Below are positions 1 through 4,726 of a stretch of DNA of 5,959 bases, piece after piece. The translations under genes and the position numbers were made by a program. Below the pieces are notes generated by a model that saw only the letters and a program-made list of their open reading frames with translations, was not told the DNA's origin and did no database searches. The stretch spans positions 1-5,959 of the forward strand of contig JAFQNU010000147.1 in NCBI GenBank assembly GCA_017420825.1, in the 5' to 3' direction. Source of the stretch: Clostridia bacterium (GTDB lineage Bacteria > Bacillota > Clostridia > UBA1381). How positions within the stretch are numbered: the stretch's first letter is position 1; each line of letters begins with the position of its first letter.

Positions 1-33
1 AGTATCTTCCTTTCATTTGCTTAGATATGAATT

Positions 34-62
34 TAAAGTGTAGAAAAAAATTCTACACTTTA
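34..62 (-). terminator. Hairpin downstream of the yabR-like gene, possible terminator
   Basis: Positions 34-45 and 51-62 form a perfect 12-bp stem around a five-base A (or T) loop, starting 18 nt beyond the yabR-like stop codon. In minus-strand RNA the stem is followed by an AU-rich stretch rather than a clean U run, so it is a poor match to a classic intrinsic terminator. It is the obvious candidate for the 3' end of the rqcP-yabR cluster. It could instead be a simple intergenic palindrome. Confidence 0.45.
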
Positions 63-80
63 CTATGTATCGTATTAATA

Positions 81-523
81 TTAGCCTCTGCGATAACCGC
101 CGGAGCGTTTGGATTCGTTACTGCGTTTTAGGGCAAGCATTTTTTCATCACTGTCCTGCTTGAATTTTGACAGCTTATCTTCGAATGAGAGTGAGTCATC
201 TGATTTTATACTCCAGTCAATGTCCGCCGGACGTATAGGTCCGCTTGGTTTTGCTGGTGCATGTGGTTTGCTGTTTTTATTCCTGGTTTTTTCAATTGCT
301 TTTTTTATAGACAGGCTTATTTTACCATTGTCCTCAATTTTAAGAACCTTTGCACGAACAACATCCCCGACTTTTAAATGTTCATTTATATCGGAAACAT
401 AAGTGGTTGCAACTTCTATATATGTACAAGACCCACCTTATCATCGGGAAGAGTTATAAATGCACCGAACGGCATTATTCCCGAAACCTTACCTTCAACT
501 ATGCTTTCAACTTCTATAGACAT
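81..523 (-). pseudogene. yabR: yabR-like S1-domain RNA-binding protein, frameshifted
   Basis: The gene starts at ATG 523 after a strong AGGAGG (7-nt spacing), 17 nt past the divIC stop. The first frame gives an S1 fold: MSIEVESIVEGKVSGIMPFG, then a stretch ending in VGLVHI, and hits TAG at 418-416. The other frame resumes immediately with EVATTYVSDINEHLKVGD, then an S1 C-terminal part ending in KISLSIKKA, and runs to TAA at 83-81 with a basic, low-complexity tail. The family motif here is VHISE, so one base (probably the C of a TCA serine codon) is missing at 416-419, beside an ATATATA run. Restored, the protein would be 147 aa: an S1 domain at about residues 1-72 and a charged tail. YabR-like proteins are small, probably RNA- or ribosome-associated proteins encoded next to divIC. 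Either this is a real frameshift that inactivates the gene, or it is a sequencing or assembly error. Confidence 0.85.
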
Positions 524-540
524 TTGTGCCTCCTGATGTA

Positions 541-840
541 TTATTCTTCTTTGCCTGTTACGTCGATGAAAATAATTTCATCTTTTCTTATCATTCCAAG
601 CTTTTCACGTGCAATTTTTTCGATATATTCGTCAGAATTAACATTTTCACGCATGTTATCGATTTCTTCGGCACGCTGTTTTTCATAGTCTATTTTAGAC
701 TGCAGCTCAGCTATTGTATCAAGATTGTCTGATATCTGCGGCTGGAACATGGCGCCTCTTACGAGCATGAAGGAAGCGACCGCAAATAAAAGCACTAAAG
801 GCAGTTTGTTTGTCTTTTTTGCGTTTTTTTTGTTTTTCAT
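541..840 (-). CDS. divIC: Septum formation initiator, DivIC/FtsB family
   Basis: This 99-aa protein has the standard DivIC/FtsB layout: a short lysine-rich cytoplasmic N-terminus (residues 1-12), one membrane segment (about 13-29), a heptad-like coiled coil (about 36-66), and the family's C-terminal signature EYIEKIAREKLGMIRKDE at 71-88. DivIC works with FtsL in the divisome, linking cell-wall synthesis at the septum to the Z ring, and is inserted with its coiled coil outside the membrane. The start at 840 is preceded by AGAGG at 8-nt spacing. It lies 50 nt after yabQ and 17 nt before the yabR-like gene, the order found in Bacillus and many Clostridia. No separate promoter is obvious in the AT-rich 50-nt gap. 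Family assignment is secure; DivIC rather than FtsB is chosen from the neighbourhood. Confidence 0.92.
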   Translation of the reverse strand: MKNKKNAKKTNKLPLVLLFAVASFMLVRGAMFQPQISDNLDTIAELQSKIDYEKQRAEEIDNMRENVNSDEYIEKIAREKLGMIRKDEIIFIDVTGKEE

Positions 841-890
841 TGGATATACCTCTGTTTATTAAAAATTTGTATATTAGATTTCTTATTCTA

Positions 891-1286
891 CTAATTAATA
901 TGTACTACTAAAATTTTATACAAAAATCGTGCCGGTGTCAAGAGTATTTTAAAAATAATTTGAAATATTTTCAAAAAAAATTGAATTAATTTGTTTAAAG
1001 TGAATTTATAGGCTTTAGAGAGCATAAAAAAGTATAAAATCACCCCCAAAAACAAGCCGATAAACATAAACCATCTCAATTCATATGAATTGAAGATATA
1101 AAATACCGTCATGACGATTACGCACAGCACTAGCGAAAAAAACAAATCAAAAAGTGATATAAGAACACTGTTGCGTTTTGAAAAAATTCCCGCCACCTTG
1201 AAGGTATCAAAAAGTATACCGCAAATCATTCCCGATAAAATTACAGCAATGAAGGTTTGGCAGTCAGCACTGATATTTACGCCCAT
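891..1286 (-). CDS. yabQ: Spore cortex/sporulation membrane protein YabQ
   Basis: A very hydrophobic 131-aa protein with about three to four membrane segments (roughly residues 10-30, 42-66, 70-92 and possibly an amphipathic stretch at 98-128) and the family-like pieces GILFDTFKVAG near residue 23 and FNSYELRWFMFIGLFLG near 65. In B. subtilis YabQ is made in the mother cell under sigma-E, sits in the forespore membranes and is needed for cortex formation. The gene begins 11 nt after yabP with GGAGG five bases before the ATG, which indicates co-translation with yabP. The hydrophobic sequence is weakly conserved, so the call rests on topology, the short motifs and the yabP-yabQ-divIC order together. 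Confidence 0.9.
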   Translation of the reverse strand: MGVNISADCQTFIAVILSGMICGILFDTFKVAGIFSKRNSVLISLFDLFFSLVLCVIVMTVFYIFNSYELRWFMFIGLFLGVILYFFMLSKAYKFTLNKLIQFFLKIFQIIFKILLTPARFLYKILVVHIN

Positions 1287-1297
1287 ACAGCCCTCCG

Positions 1298-1585
1298 CTA
1301 TTTAAACAGACGTTCCATAATACTTTTTTTATCACGCGTAGAGGATTTTGAGTAAGCTATTGAATTAATATAGCCCTCCATCAGAAATTCGCCCGACTCA
1401 ACATCAAGCTTATTTATATTAAGTCTCTGACCTCTGATAGTAAGCTTGTCAAGGTTAGTTAAAAGCACTATTTCTGTGTCTGAAAAGCAATCCACATTCT
1501 CAACACCTGTTAAGCTGAGTGTTTTACGGTTATTTAAGATAAGCTTTTGTTCCTGGATTTGTGGGGTTTTAGATTCCTGCGGCAT
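1298..1585 (-). CDS. yabP: Sporulation protein YabP (YabP/YqfC family)
   Basis: The 95-aa protein shows the YabP/YqfC pattern of short beta-strand repeats: LSLTGVENVDCFSDTEIVLL at about residues 23-42, then LTIRGQRLNINKLDVESGEF at 48-67 and a GYINSIAYS strand at 71-79. No signal peptide or membrane segment is visible. In B. subtilis yabP is expressed in the mother cell under sigma-E and is required for spore maturation; its relative YqfC shares the fold. The ATG at 1585 has AAAGGAG eight bases upstream. It follows rqcP by 59 nt, a gap large enough for a promoter, and a candidate is present there (see 1618-1647). Its partner yabQ begins 11 nt downstream. Confidence 0.93.
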   Translation of the reverse strand: MPQESKTPQIQEQKLILNNRKTLSLTGVENVDCFSDTEIVLLTNLDKLTIRGQRLNINKLDVESGEFLMEGYINSIAYSKSSTRDKKSIMERLFK

Positions 1586-1617
1586 ATAATAAACTCCTTT
1601 AAATTAATTTATAGACT

Positions 1618-1647
1618 ATTATATGACGCAGTAATCATATTTTATTA
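1618..1647 (-). promoter_or_regulatory. Candidate promoter for yabP-yabQ, sigma-E-like -10
   Basis: In the rqcP-yabP gap the minus strand reads CATATAAT at 1625-1618, one mismatch from the sigma-E -10 pattern CATACANT. A weak A-rich -35 (AATAAA-like) lies about 15-17 nt upstream and overlaps the rqcP stop region. A start near 1611 would leave a leader of about 26 nt that includes the AAAGGAG of yabP. The same bases contain a perfect sigma-A -10 (TATAAT, 1623-1618), but no good TTGACA sits 17 nt upstream. The sigma-E reading fits the known regulation of yabP in Bacillus, but the -35 is poor. Confidence 0.3.
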
Positions 1648-1884
1648 CAATACCTTATACATTGTACCTGCATCATTTTTCAGCGCATGTTCAAGAACCT
1701 GTAACACTTCAACCTTAATTATTTTTTCACCCATTTTAATTTCAATTATATCACCTATTTTAACGTCATATGATGCTTTCACAACTTTTGAATTAACAGA
1801 AATTCTTCCTGTATCGCAAGCTTCATTTGCAATTGAACGTCTTTTTATAAGTCTTGAAATTTTCAAAAATTTATCTATTCTCAT
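1645..1884 (-). CDS. rqcP: RqcP (YabO/Hsp15-like) S4-domain RNA-binding protein
   Basis: A 79-aa protein that is almost entirely one S4 domain. The opening MRIDKFLKISRLIKRRSIAN, the DTGRISVNSKVVKAS turn (residues 24-38) and the following KIGDIIEI strand (42-49) are the hallmarks. RqcP binds stalled large ribosomal subunits and promotes alanine tailing of nascent chains together with RqcH in the bacterial ribosome quality control pathway. The start at 1884 has AGGAG at 7-nt spacing. It heads the conserved block rqcP-yabP-yabQ-divIC-yabR seen in Bacillus, where it is called yabO. The preceding terminator at 1924-1955 cuts it off from the ferredoxin gene, so it needs its own promoter in the 39 nt between. 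None with two good boxes was found. Confidence 0.93.
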   Translation of the reverse strand: MRIDKFLKISRLIKRRSIANEACDTGRISVNSKVVKASYDVKIGDIIEIKMGEKIIKVEVLQVLEHALKNDAGTMYKVL

Positions 1885-1923
1885 ATTATTCTCCTGTAAT
1901 TTGATTAATATTTATATTAAACG

Positions 1924-1955
1924 AAAAAAGCAGCTTGATTTTGTCAAACTGCTTT
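1924..1955 (-). terminator. Intrinsic terminator of the ferredoxin gene
   Basis: In minus-strand RNA, positions 1955-1944 and 1938-1927 form a 12-bp stem (one G-U pair) with a five-base loop CAAAA, continued by a run of six U (1929-1924). It starts 18 nt after the ferredoxin stop codon. This is a textbook rho-independent terminator in both stem quality and U run. Confidence 0.85.
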
Positions 1956-1973
1956 ATGTTCTTTGCACAGCAA

Positions 1974-2141
1974 TTACGCCTGAGGTGCACCTACAGGGCA
2001 AGTATCAGCACAAGCACCGCAATCAATGCAAGCTGACTCGTCAATTAAGTATATTGAATCACCCTCAGAAATAGCTCCTACCGGACAATCAGCAGCACAA
2101 GCGCCGCAGCTGATGCAATCCTCACTAATTTTGTAAGCCAT
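1974..2141 (-). CDS. 2[4Fe-4S] clostridial-type ferredoxin
   Basis: A 55-aa low-potential electron carrier. Two CxxCxxCxxxCP motifs are intact: Cys 9, 12, 15, 19 and Cys 38, 41, 44, 48, each followed by Pro, with the usual internal pseudo-twofold repeat. Such ferredoxins shuttle electrons between pyruvate:ferredoxin oxidoreductase, hydrogenase, Rnf and related enzymes in the cytoplasm of anaerobes. The start at 2141 (MAYKISEDC) is fixed by AAGGAGGTG seven bases upstream and by the family's normal N-terminus. An upstream in-frame ATG at 2222 would add a hydrophobic stretch lying over the promoter and leader, and is rejected. The gene is framed by its own promoter (2194-2222) and its own terminator (1924-1955), so it can be transcribed alone. 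The specific redox partner cannot be told. Confidence 0.95.
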   Translation of the reverse strand: MAYKISEDCISCGACAADCPVGAISEGDSIYLIDESACIDCGACADTCPVGAPQA

Positions 2142-2169
2142 GAAAACACCTCCTTGTTTATAATGCCAT

Positions 2170-2184
2170 GGTGCCCAAAGCACC
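2170..2184 (-). other. Small stem-loop at the start of the ferredoxin leader
   Basis: GGTGC (2184-2180) pairs with GCACC (2174-2170) around a five-base loop, beginning about three bases after the predicted transcription start near 2187. No U run follows, so it is not a terminator. A hairpin at the very 5' end of a short, highly expressed mRNA could slow decay; that role is inference only. Confidence 0.4.
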
Positions 2185-2193
2185 GACAAAATA

Positions 2194-2222
2194 ATTATAA
2201 CACATAAATTAAAATTATTCAA
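2194..2222 (-). promoter_or_regulatory. Sigma-A promoter of the ferredoxin gene
   Basis: TTGAAT at 2222-2217, a 17-nt spacer and TATAAT at 2199-2194, with a TG one base upstream of the -10 (extended -10). The -35 box overlaps the last codons and stop of ricT (stop at 2217-2215). The predicted start is near 2187, giving a leader of about 45 nt that ends in the AAGGAGGTG of the ferredoxin gene. Confidence 0.75.
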
Positions 2223-3084
2223 GTGTTTTTAGAAATTCTTCGTCAAATTTTTCGCTATCGTTTTCGGCAGTACCATTTTTAAGAAGCTTAACCTCGCTTG
2301 TATGATAATCATGGAATACCGTTTCCTTTTCAAGCTCAAGCTTGATTTTAAGCATACCCTTTAAAATGTTAACATATTCAACTGTTCCGACACCGTCGGG
2401 AGTCTGAACAACAGCACCCTTTCGTGGTGTTACCTTTAGAAGTTCATCATAGCAGTTTTGCTCATATTTTAAACAGCACATAAGTCTTCCGCAGACCCCT
2501 GATATTTTTGTGGGATTAAGGCTCAATCCCTGTTTTTTAGCCATATTAATGGAAACAGGCTCAAATTCTCCCAAAAACTGTGCACAGCATATCGGACGTC
2601 CGCAGATACCTACACTTCCGACTGTTTTTGACTCGTCTCTAACACCAATCTGACGCAACTCTATTCTTGTTTTAAAGACATTTGCAAGGTCCTTTACAAG
2701 TTCACGGAAATCTATTCTTCCATCAGCAGTGAAATAGAAAAGAATTTTTGATGTATCAAATGTATATTCAACATCAACAAGCTTCATGTCAAGACCATGC
2801 TTTTTGATTTTTTCAAGACATATATTAAATGCTTCTTTTTCCTTTTTCTTGTTATCCTCTCTGATTTTTAAATCATCTGAATCAGCAATACGAAGTACGG
2901 TTTTTAAAGGTTTTAAAATTTCCTGCTCTTCAATGTCACGTCTTGGAAAAACAACCTCTCCGATTTCTACTCCTCTTGCTGTCTCAACAACAACACATTC
3001 TCCCTTTTCGGGATTAAAACCTACCGGGTCAAAATAATAAATTTTTCCGGCTGTTTTAAATCTTACACCGATAATACTTGCCAT
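2215..3084 (-). CDS. ricT: RicT/YaaT, PSP1-domain iron-sulfur protein of the Y-complex
   Basis: A 289-aa cytoplasmic protein with the PSP1 C-terminal domain. The strand motif VGVRFK-like start (residues 5-10), GEVVFPRR at 42-49, and the two cysteine clusters CGRPICCAQF (Cys 161, 166, 167) and CGRLMCCLKYE (Cys 198, 203, 204), plus Cys 211, are diagnostic. A charged, probably helical segment lies at about 70-97. In B. subtilis RicT (YaaT) forms a complex with RicA and RicF that carries [4Fe-4S] clusters and guides RNase Y-dependent mRNA maturation, with effects on sporulation, competence and biofilm formation; the cysteines are the likely cluster ligands. Full length compared with the family (about 275-300 aa). 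The ATG at 3084 is preceded by AAAGGA, with 23 nt to the upstream gene, so the two are probably one transcript. RicA and RicF are not encoded in this window. Confidence 0.93.
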   Translation of the reverse strand: MASIIGVRFKTAGKIYYFDPVGFNPEKGECVVVETARGVEIGEVVFPRRDIEEQEILKPLKTVLRIADSDDLKIREDNKKKEKEAFNICLEKIKKHGLDMKLVDVEYTFDTSKILFYFTADGRIDFRELVKDLANVFKTRIELRQIGVRDESKTVGSVGICGRPICCAQFLGEFEPVSINMAKKQGLSLNPTKISGVCGRLMCCLKYEQNCYDELLKVTPRKGAVVQTPDGVGTVEYVNILKGMLKIKLELEKETVFHDYHTSEVKLLKNGTAENDSEKFDEEFLKTLE

Positions 3085-3107
3085 ATATATAAATCCTTTC
3101 TGTAATC

Positions 3108-3569
3108 CTAATTATTATGCTTAATTGATGAGCTAAGAAGAGATATAAGCTCTTCGTCAGGCTCAAATATAACACACTTTTTTCTCTTGTCGTATATTAA
3201 ATAGCAATATTTTTTTCTGTTAAAAACTCCAACGGTAAAGCTTTGAAGGTTTTTCGGCAAATCAGAAGGCTTAATAAAAGCCATCTCATTTATTTTTGAG
3301 AAAGGAATTTCTTCAACCTTTGCATTTCTTTTACCGACTTTTCTTGTTATGATGAGCTTTTTCTTGTTAAGCTCATATATGAAAACAGCACAGTAATGAG
3401 CGTATATAAGATATACCATAATGGCTGAACCGACCAGAAACAAAATATCAGAAACAAGGGGATTTTTTAATATTGCACCTGCAAGATCACATAATATCCA
3501 TATAATAAGACAGACAAATATACTTAAAAAATATTGTGCCCATCCCGACTTGTTTTCCTGTCTGTACAA
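3108..3569 (-). CDS. Unrecognised membrane protein upstream of ricT, TTG start
   Basis: I do not recognise this protein. From TTG 3569 it is 153 aa: a short basic N-terminus, two membrane segments (about residues 10-34 and 38-60), then a soluble C-terminal part of about 90 aa rich in alternating beta-strand patterns and basic residues (KKKLIITRKVGKRNAKVEEI and later KKYCYLIYDKRKK). This resembles the membrane-anchored bacterial PH-like domain layout, but that is shape only. The start is decided by GAGGTGAT (3580-3573), a near-perfect anti-Shine-Dalgarno match placed eight bases before TTG. The GTG at 3578 lies inside that sequence and only about 8 nt from the predicted transcription start, leaving it no ribosome-binding site. 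It is driven by a consensus promoter and followed after 23 nt by ricT, so it is the first gene of that transcript. Confidence 0.75.
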   Translation of the reverse strand: MYRQENKSGWAQYFLSIFVCLIIWILCDLAGAILKNPLVSDILFLVGSAIMVYLIYAHYCAVFIYELNKKKLIITRKVGKRNAKVEEIPFSKINEMAFIKPSDLPKNLQSFTVGVFNRKKYCYLIYDKRKKCVIFEPDEELISLLSSSIKHNN

Positions 3570-3592
3570 AAAAATCACCTCACATAAACTTA

Positions 3593-3621
3593 ATTATATT
3601 ACAAAAAGCGAATAATGTCAA
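3593..3621 (-). promoter_or_regulatory. Perfect-consensus sigma-A promoter
   Basis: TTGACA at 3621-3616, exactly 17 nt, then TATAAT at 3598-3593 on the minus strand. Transcription should begin near 3586, leaving a leader of about 17 nt with the GAGGTGAT ribosome-binding site. It drives the membrane-protein gene and ricT. The -35 box abuts an inverted repeat (3620-3646) that could act as an operator. Confidence 0.85.
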
Positions 3622-3660
3622 GTTATAATCAATTCCACTATAACTTTATTTTCTGTGGAA
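3620..3660 (+). repeat. Palindromic fragment related to the one at 5235-5274
   Basis: AAGTTATA (3620-3627) and TATAACTT (3639-3646) form a perfect 8-bp inverted repeat around a loop containing CAATTCCA. To its right TTTCTGTGGAA ends at 3660. The 22 bases at 3639-3660 match the minus strand of 5235-5256 at 18 positions, and the CAATTCCA loop is shared with the hairpin at 5253-5274. It touches the -35 box of the promoter at 3593-3621. It may be the remnant of a small dispersed palindromic repeat, or a regulatory site. Confidence 0.45.
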
Positions 3661-3695
3661 TAATTTTTTTGTTGGTATTACAAAGAAAAAGCACA

Positions 3696-3733
3696 TAAGA
3701 AAGGAGAGAATTTGCATTTTCTCTCCTTTCTTA
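3696..3733 (-). terminator. Strong hairpin, terminator of the 3751-4134 gene
   Basis: Fifteen perfect base pairs (3696-3710 with 3719-3733) enclose an eight-base loop, 17 nt after the stop codon of the membrane-protein gene. In minus-strand RNA the stem's 3' arm is U-rich and is followed a few bases later by CUUUUUC, so it is a plausible if imperfect intrinsic terminator. The near-symmetrical stem could also work on the other strand, although no plus-strand gene ends here. Confidence 0.65.
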
Positions 3734-3750
3734 CATTAAATTATATAAAA

Positions 3751-4134
3751 TTATAGTTTACGGAATTTTATAATAAATCCACCTTTACATTCTACTACTC
3801 CTATATCTCCAATAACTACTGTTACATTATTGTTCAATATTAGTGTTTCTCTTGTACCATTCTCTAATTCAGCAACAACGGACAATCCATTTTTTTCAAT
3901 AATCTTTACCTGTTTTTCAACAATCGGTTTCATATCCTGTATAAAATAAAATATGCCTCCAATTATACCAAATGCCCCCAGTATCAAAAAGAACCAAGGT
4001 GCAAACTCCATAATTGTTCTCATTCCTGAACTATAACCCCAATAACTAAATGGACCACTTGAATCAACCATCCAAAATCCTAAAACAAACAAAAATATTC
4101 CCGCAACAATCGAAATTACTCCATTCTTTTTCAT
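3751..4134 (-). CDS. Small two-segment membrane protein, unknown function
   Basis: Not recognised with confidence. The 127-aa protein has two membrane segments (about residues 5-23 and 44-66) joined by a short glycine/serine/aromatic loop. A C-terminal tail of about 55 aa reads as a small beta-barrel-like domain with ELENGTRETLIL (89-100) and VIGDIGVVECKGGFIIKFRK (107-126). The tail pattern (gene product with G-x-R, then GD-x-G and a closing basic strand) is loosely like DUF2500 membrane proteins, but this is only a visual likeness. The ATG at 4134 has GAGGA about ten bases upstream. It lies between a structured RNA with a terminator (4434-4227) and the large hairpin at 3696-3733, so it forms its own short unit, either from a weak promoter near 4163 or by read-through of the upstream terminator. 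Confidence 0.75.
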   Translation of the reverse strand: MKKNGVISIVAGIFLFVLGFWMVDSSGPFSYWGYSSGMRTIMEFAPWFFLILGAFGIIGGIFYFIQDMKPIVEKQVKIIEKNGLSVVAELENGTRETLILNNNVTVVIGDIGVVECKGGFIIKFRKL

Positions 4135-4162
4135 TATGTAACATTCCTCTCTAAAAATAGTA

Positions 4163-4168
4163 ATTATA
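4163..4168 (-). promoter_or_regulatory. Possible -10 box for the 3751-4134 gene
   Basis: A perfect TATAAT at 4168-4163 would start transcription near 4156, 22 nt before the coding start. No hexamer close to TTGACA is found at 16-18 nt upstream (CCGCAA at 17), and no TG is present for an extended -10. It is a weak candidate in an AT-rich stretch. Confidence 0.3.
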
Positions 4169-4226
4169 ATTTTTCACACACTTTTTTGCGGAAAATATTT
4201 ATACTCCTTTCAACTTTCCATAAATT

Positions 4227-4260
4227 AAAAAAGTGCGTAACATCAACCGAAGTCACGCAC
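4227..4260 (-). terminator. Intrinsic terminator of the structured RNA
   Basis: GTGCGT (4260-4255) pairs with ACGCAC (4238-4233), extended by two pairs after one mismatch, and is followed in the minus-strand RNA by six U (4232-4227). It ends the RNA begun at 4434 and lies 93 nt before the ATG of the membrane-protein gene, so it could also serve as an attenuator for that gene. Confidence 0.8.
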
Positions 4261-4434
4261 AAAAAACGCAAACTCCGATTGTTGCTACACAAATCTTAAC
4301 AATGGGAAAAAACTCCTACATCTGCCAAGTGGAATTTGCATTTTTATCAAATTCATTATTGGCAAATGTAATAGAAAATAACCCCTATACAAAAAATATA
4401 GAGTTCTCTCCCATACATTGTTAATTTGTGTAGC
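4227..4434 (-). ncRNA. Structured RNA, rod-shaped with its own promoter and terminator
   Basis: The predicted transcription start (G4434) is also the first paired base of a long rod ending at C4284. The outer stem has 11 bp (4434-4424 with 4294-4284), a two-base bulge, then 7 bp (4423-4417 with 4303-4297). A second 12-bp stem (4412-4401 with 4315-4304) includes two G-U pairs. The apical arm has 4-6 bp (4369-4366 with 4321-4318 and neighbours), then TGCCAA/TTGGCA, then GAATTTG/CAAATTC with a nine-base loop. On the 5' side only, 29 unpaired bases (4400-4372) hold a small AU hairpin. A terminator follows at 4260-4227. The G-U pairs become A-C mismatches in the other strand, so the minus-strand RNA is the folding one. 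Total about 208 nt. The size and rod shape recall 6S RNA, but the one-sided bulge does not fit well, so I leave it unnamed. It may be a free small RNA or a leader of the gene at 4134. Confidence 0.7.
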
Positions 4435-4440
4435 ATATTC

Positions 4441-4469
4441 AGTATAGCACACTTAATATATTTTGACAA
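4441..4469 (-). promoter_or_regulatory. Sigma-A promoter of the structured RNA
   Basis: TTGTCA at 4469-4464, a 17-nt spacer and TATACT at 4446-4441 (5/6 in each box). Counting seven bases past the -10 gives G4434, which is exactly where the RNA rod begins. About 40 nt upstream of the -35, CGGAGATA occurs twice with a 17-nt period (4533-4526 and 4516-4509), a possible binding site. Confidence 0.8.
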
Positions 4470-4614
4470 GCCTTTTTCGATATTTTTAGCAAATTGCCCT
4501 GTTTGGGTTATCTCCGTCTGGTGGATATCTCCGAAGAAGATAAAAACCGACACTTTTATATATTGGCTTATTAATTTTTCTAAAAAACTATGCTTTTTAG
4601 GGGGTAAAATCAGT

Positions 4615-4655
4615 AAAAAGTGTGGTCGGAAAATCTTTCGCATTTTTCCAACACT
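4615..4655 (-). terminator. Two-part hairpin with U run, possible second terminator
   Basis: In the minus strand AGTGT (4655-4651) pairs with ACACT (4623-4619), and GGAAAA (4649-4644) with TTTTCC (4633-4628). The structure is followed by five T (4619-4615). It sits downstream of the DUF559 gene and of its nearer terminator in the element end, and could stop read-through towards the structured-RNA promoter. The internal loop is uneven, so the call is weak. Confidence 0.4.
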
Positions 4656-4671
4656 TATGAATGACACTTAT

Positions 4672-4699
4672 AAAAAAGGCTCCCTTGTGTAAAGGGAGC
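4672..4699 (-). terminator. Intrinsic terminator inside the left end of the DUF559 element
   Basis: GCTCCCTT (4699-4692) and AAGGGAGC (4686-4679) form a perfect 8-bp GC-rich stem around a five-base loop, followed by C and six T (4677-4672) in the minus strand. It lies three nt past the stop codon of the nuclease gene and is at the same time the outer hairpin of the element end. Confidence 0.8.
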
Positions 4700-4726
4700 T
4701 GTCAACGAAGTTGACTGAGGGATTGT
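4678..4726 (+). repeat. Left end of the element: double hairpin, inverted copy of 5072-5122
   Basis: The 49-nt unit contains two hairpins: 4679-4686 with 4692-4699 (8 bp) and GTCAAC/GTTGAC at 4701-4706 and 4710-4715 (6 bp, loop GAA), followed by GAGGGATTGT. It is an inverted copy of the right end: CTCCCTTGTGTAAAGGGAG and GAGGGATTGT are shared, while both stems differ by paired changes. The stop codon of the nuclease gene lies inside its second hairpin. Confidence 0.85.

Noticed and set aside
109..402. 97-codon plus-strand open frame over the yabR-like gene
   Set aside because: It is antisense to a clear S1-domain coding sequence and has no family resemblance.
1916..1947. TTGACA (1947-1942) as -35 of an rqcP promoter
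   Set aside because: It lies inside the terminator stem, and the nearest -10-like hexamer (TTTAAT, 1921-1916) needs a 20-nt spacer.
2142..2222. Upstream in-frame ATG (2222) extending the ferredoxin by 27 residues
   Set aside because: The added part covers the promoter, leader hairpin and the AAGGAGGTG of the real start, and clostridial ferredoxins begin at MAYKI-like sequences.
3570..3578. GTG at 3578 as the start of the membrane protein upstream of ricT
   Set aside because: The GTG is itself part of the GAGGTGAT ribosome-binding sequence and is only about 8 nt from the predicted transcription start; TTG 3569 has ideal spacing.
4227..4434. Naming the RNA 6S (ssrS)
   Set aside because: Length and rod shape fit, but the large loop is on one side only and there is no balanced central bubble; without a covariance search the name is not justified.
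4284..4434. Reading the 151-bp inverted repeat as a simple MITE
   Set aside because: Its left edge coincides with a promoter start and the G-U pairs fit only one RNA strand; a MITE origin stays possible but is the weaker explanation.
4356..4667. 103-codon minus-strand open frame across the structured-RNA promoter and upstream region
   Set aside because: It runs through the promoter boxes and half of the RNA rod, has no ribosome-binding site at its ATG, and its composition is not protein-like. The promoter and hairpin explain the sequence better.
4426..4692. 88-codon plus-strand open frame ending in the element's left end
   Set aside because: It lacks a ribosome-binding site, runs antisense to the RNA promoter and stops inside the repeat; no domain is recognisable.
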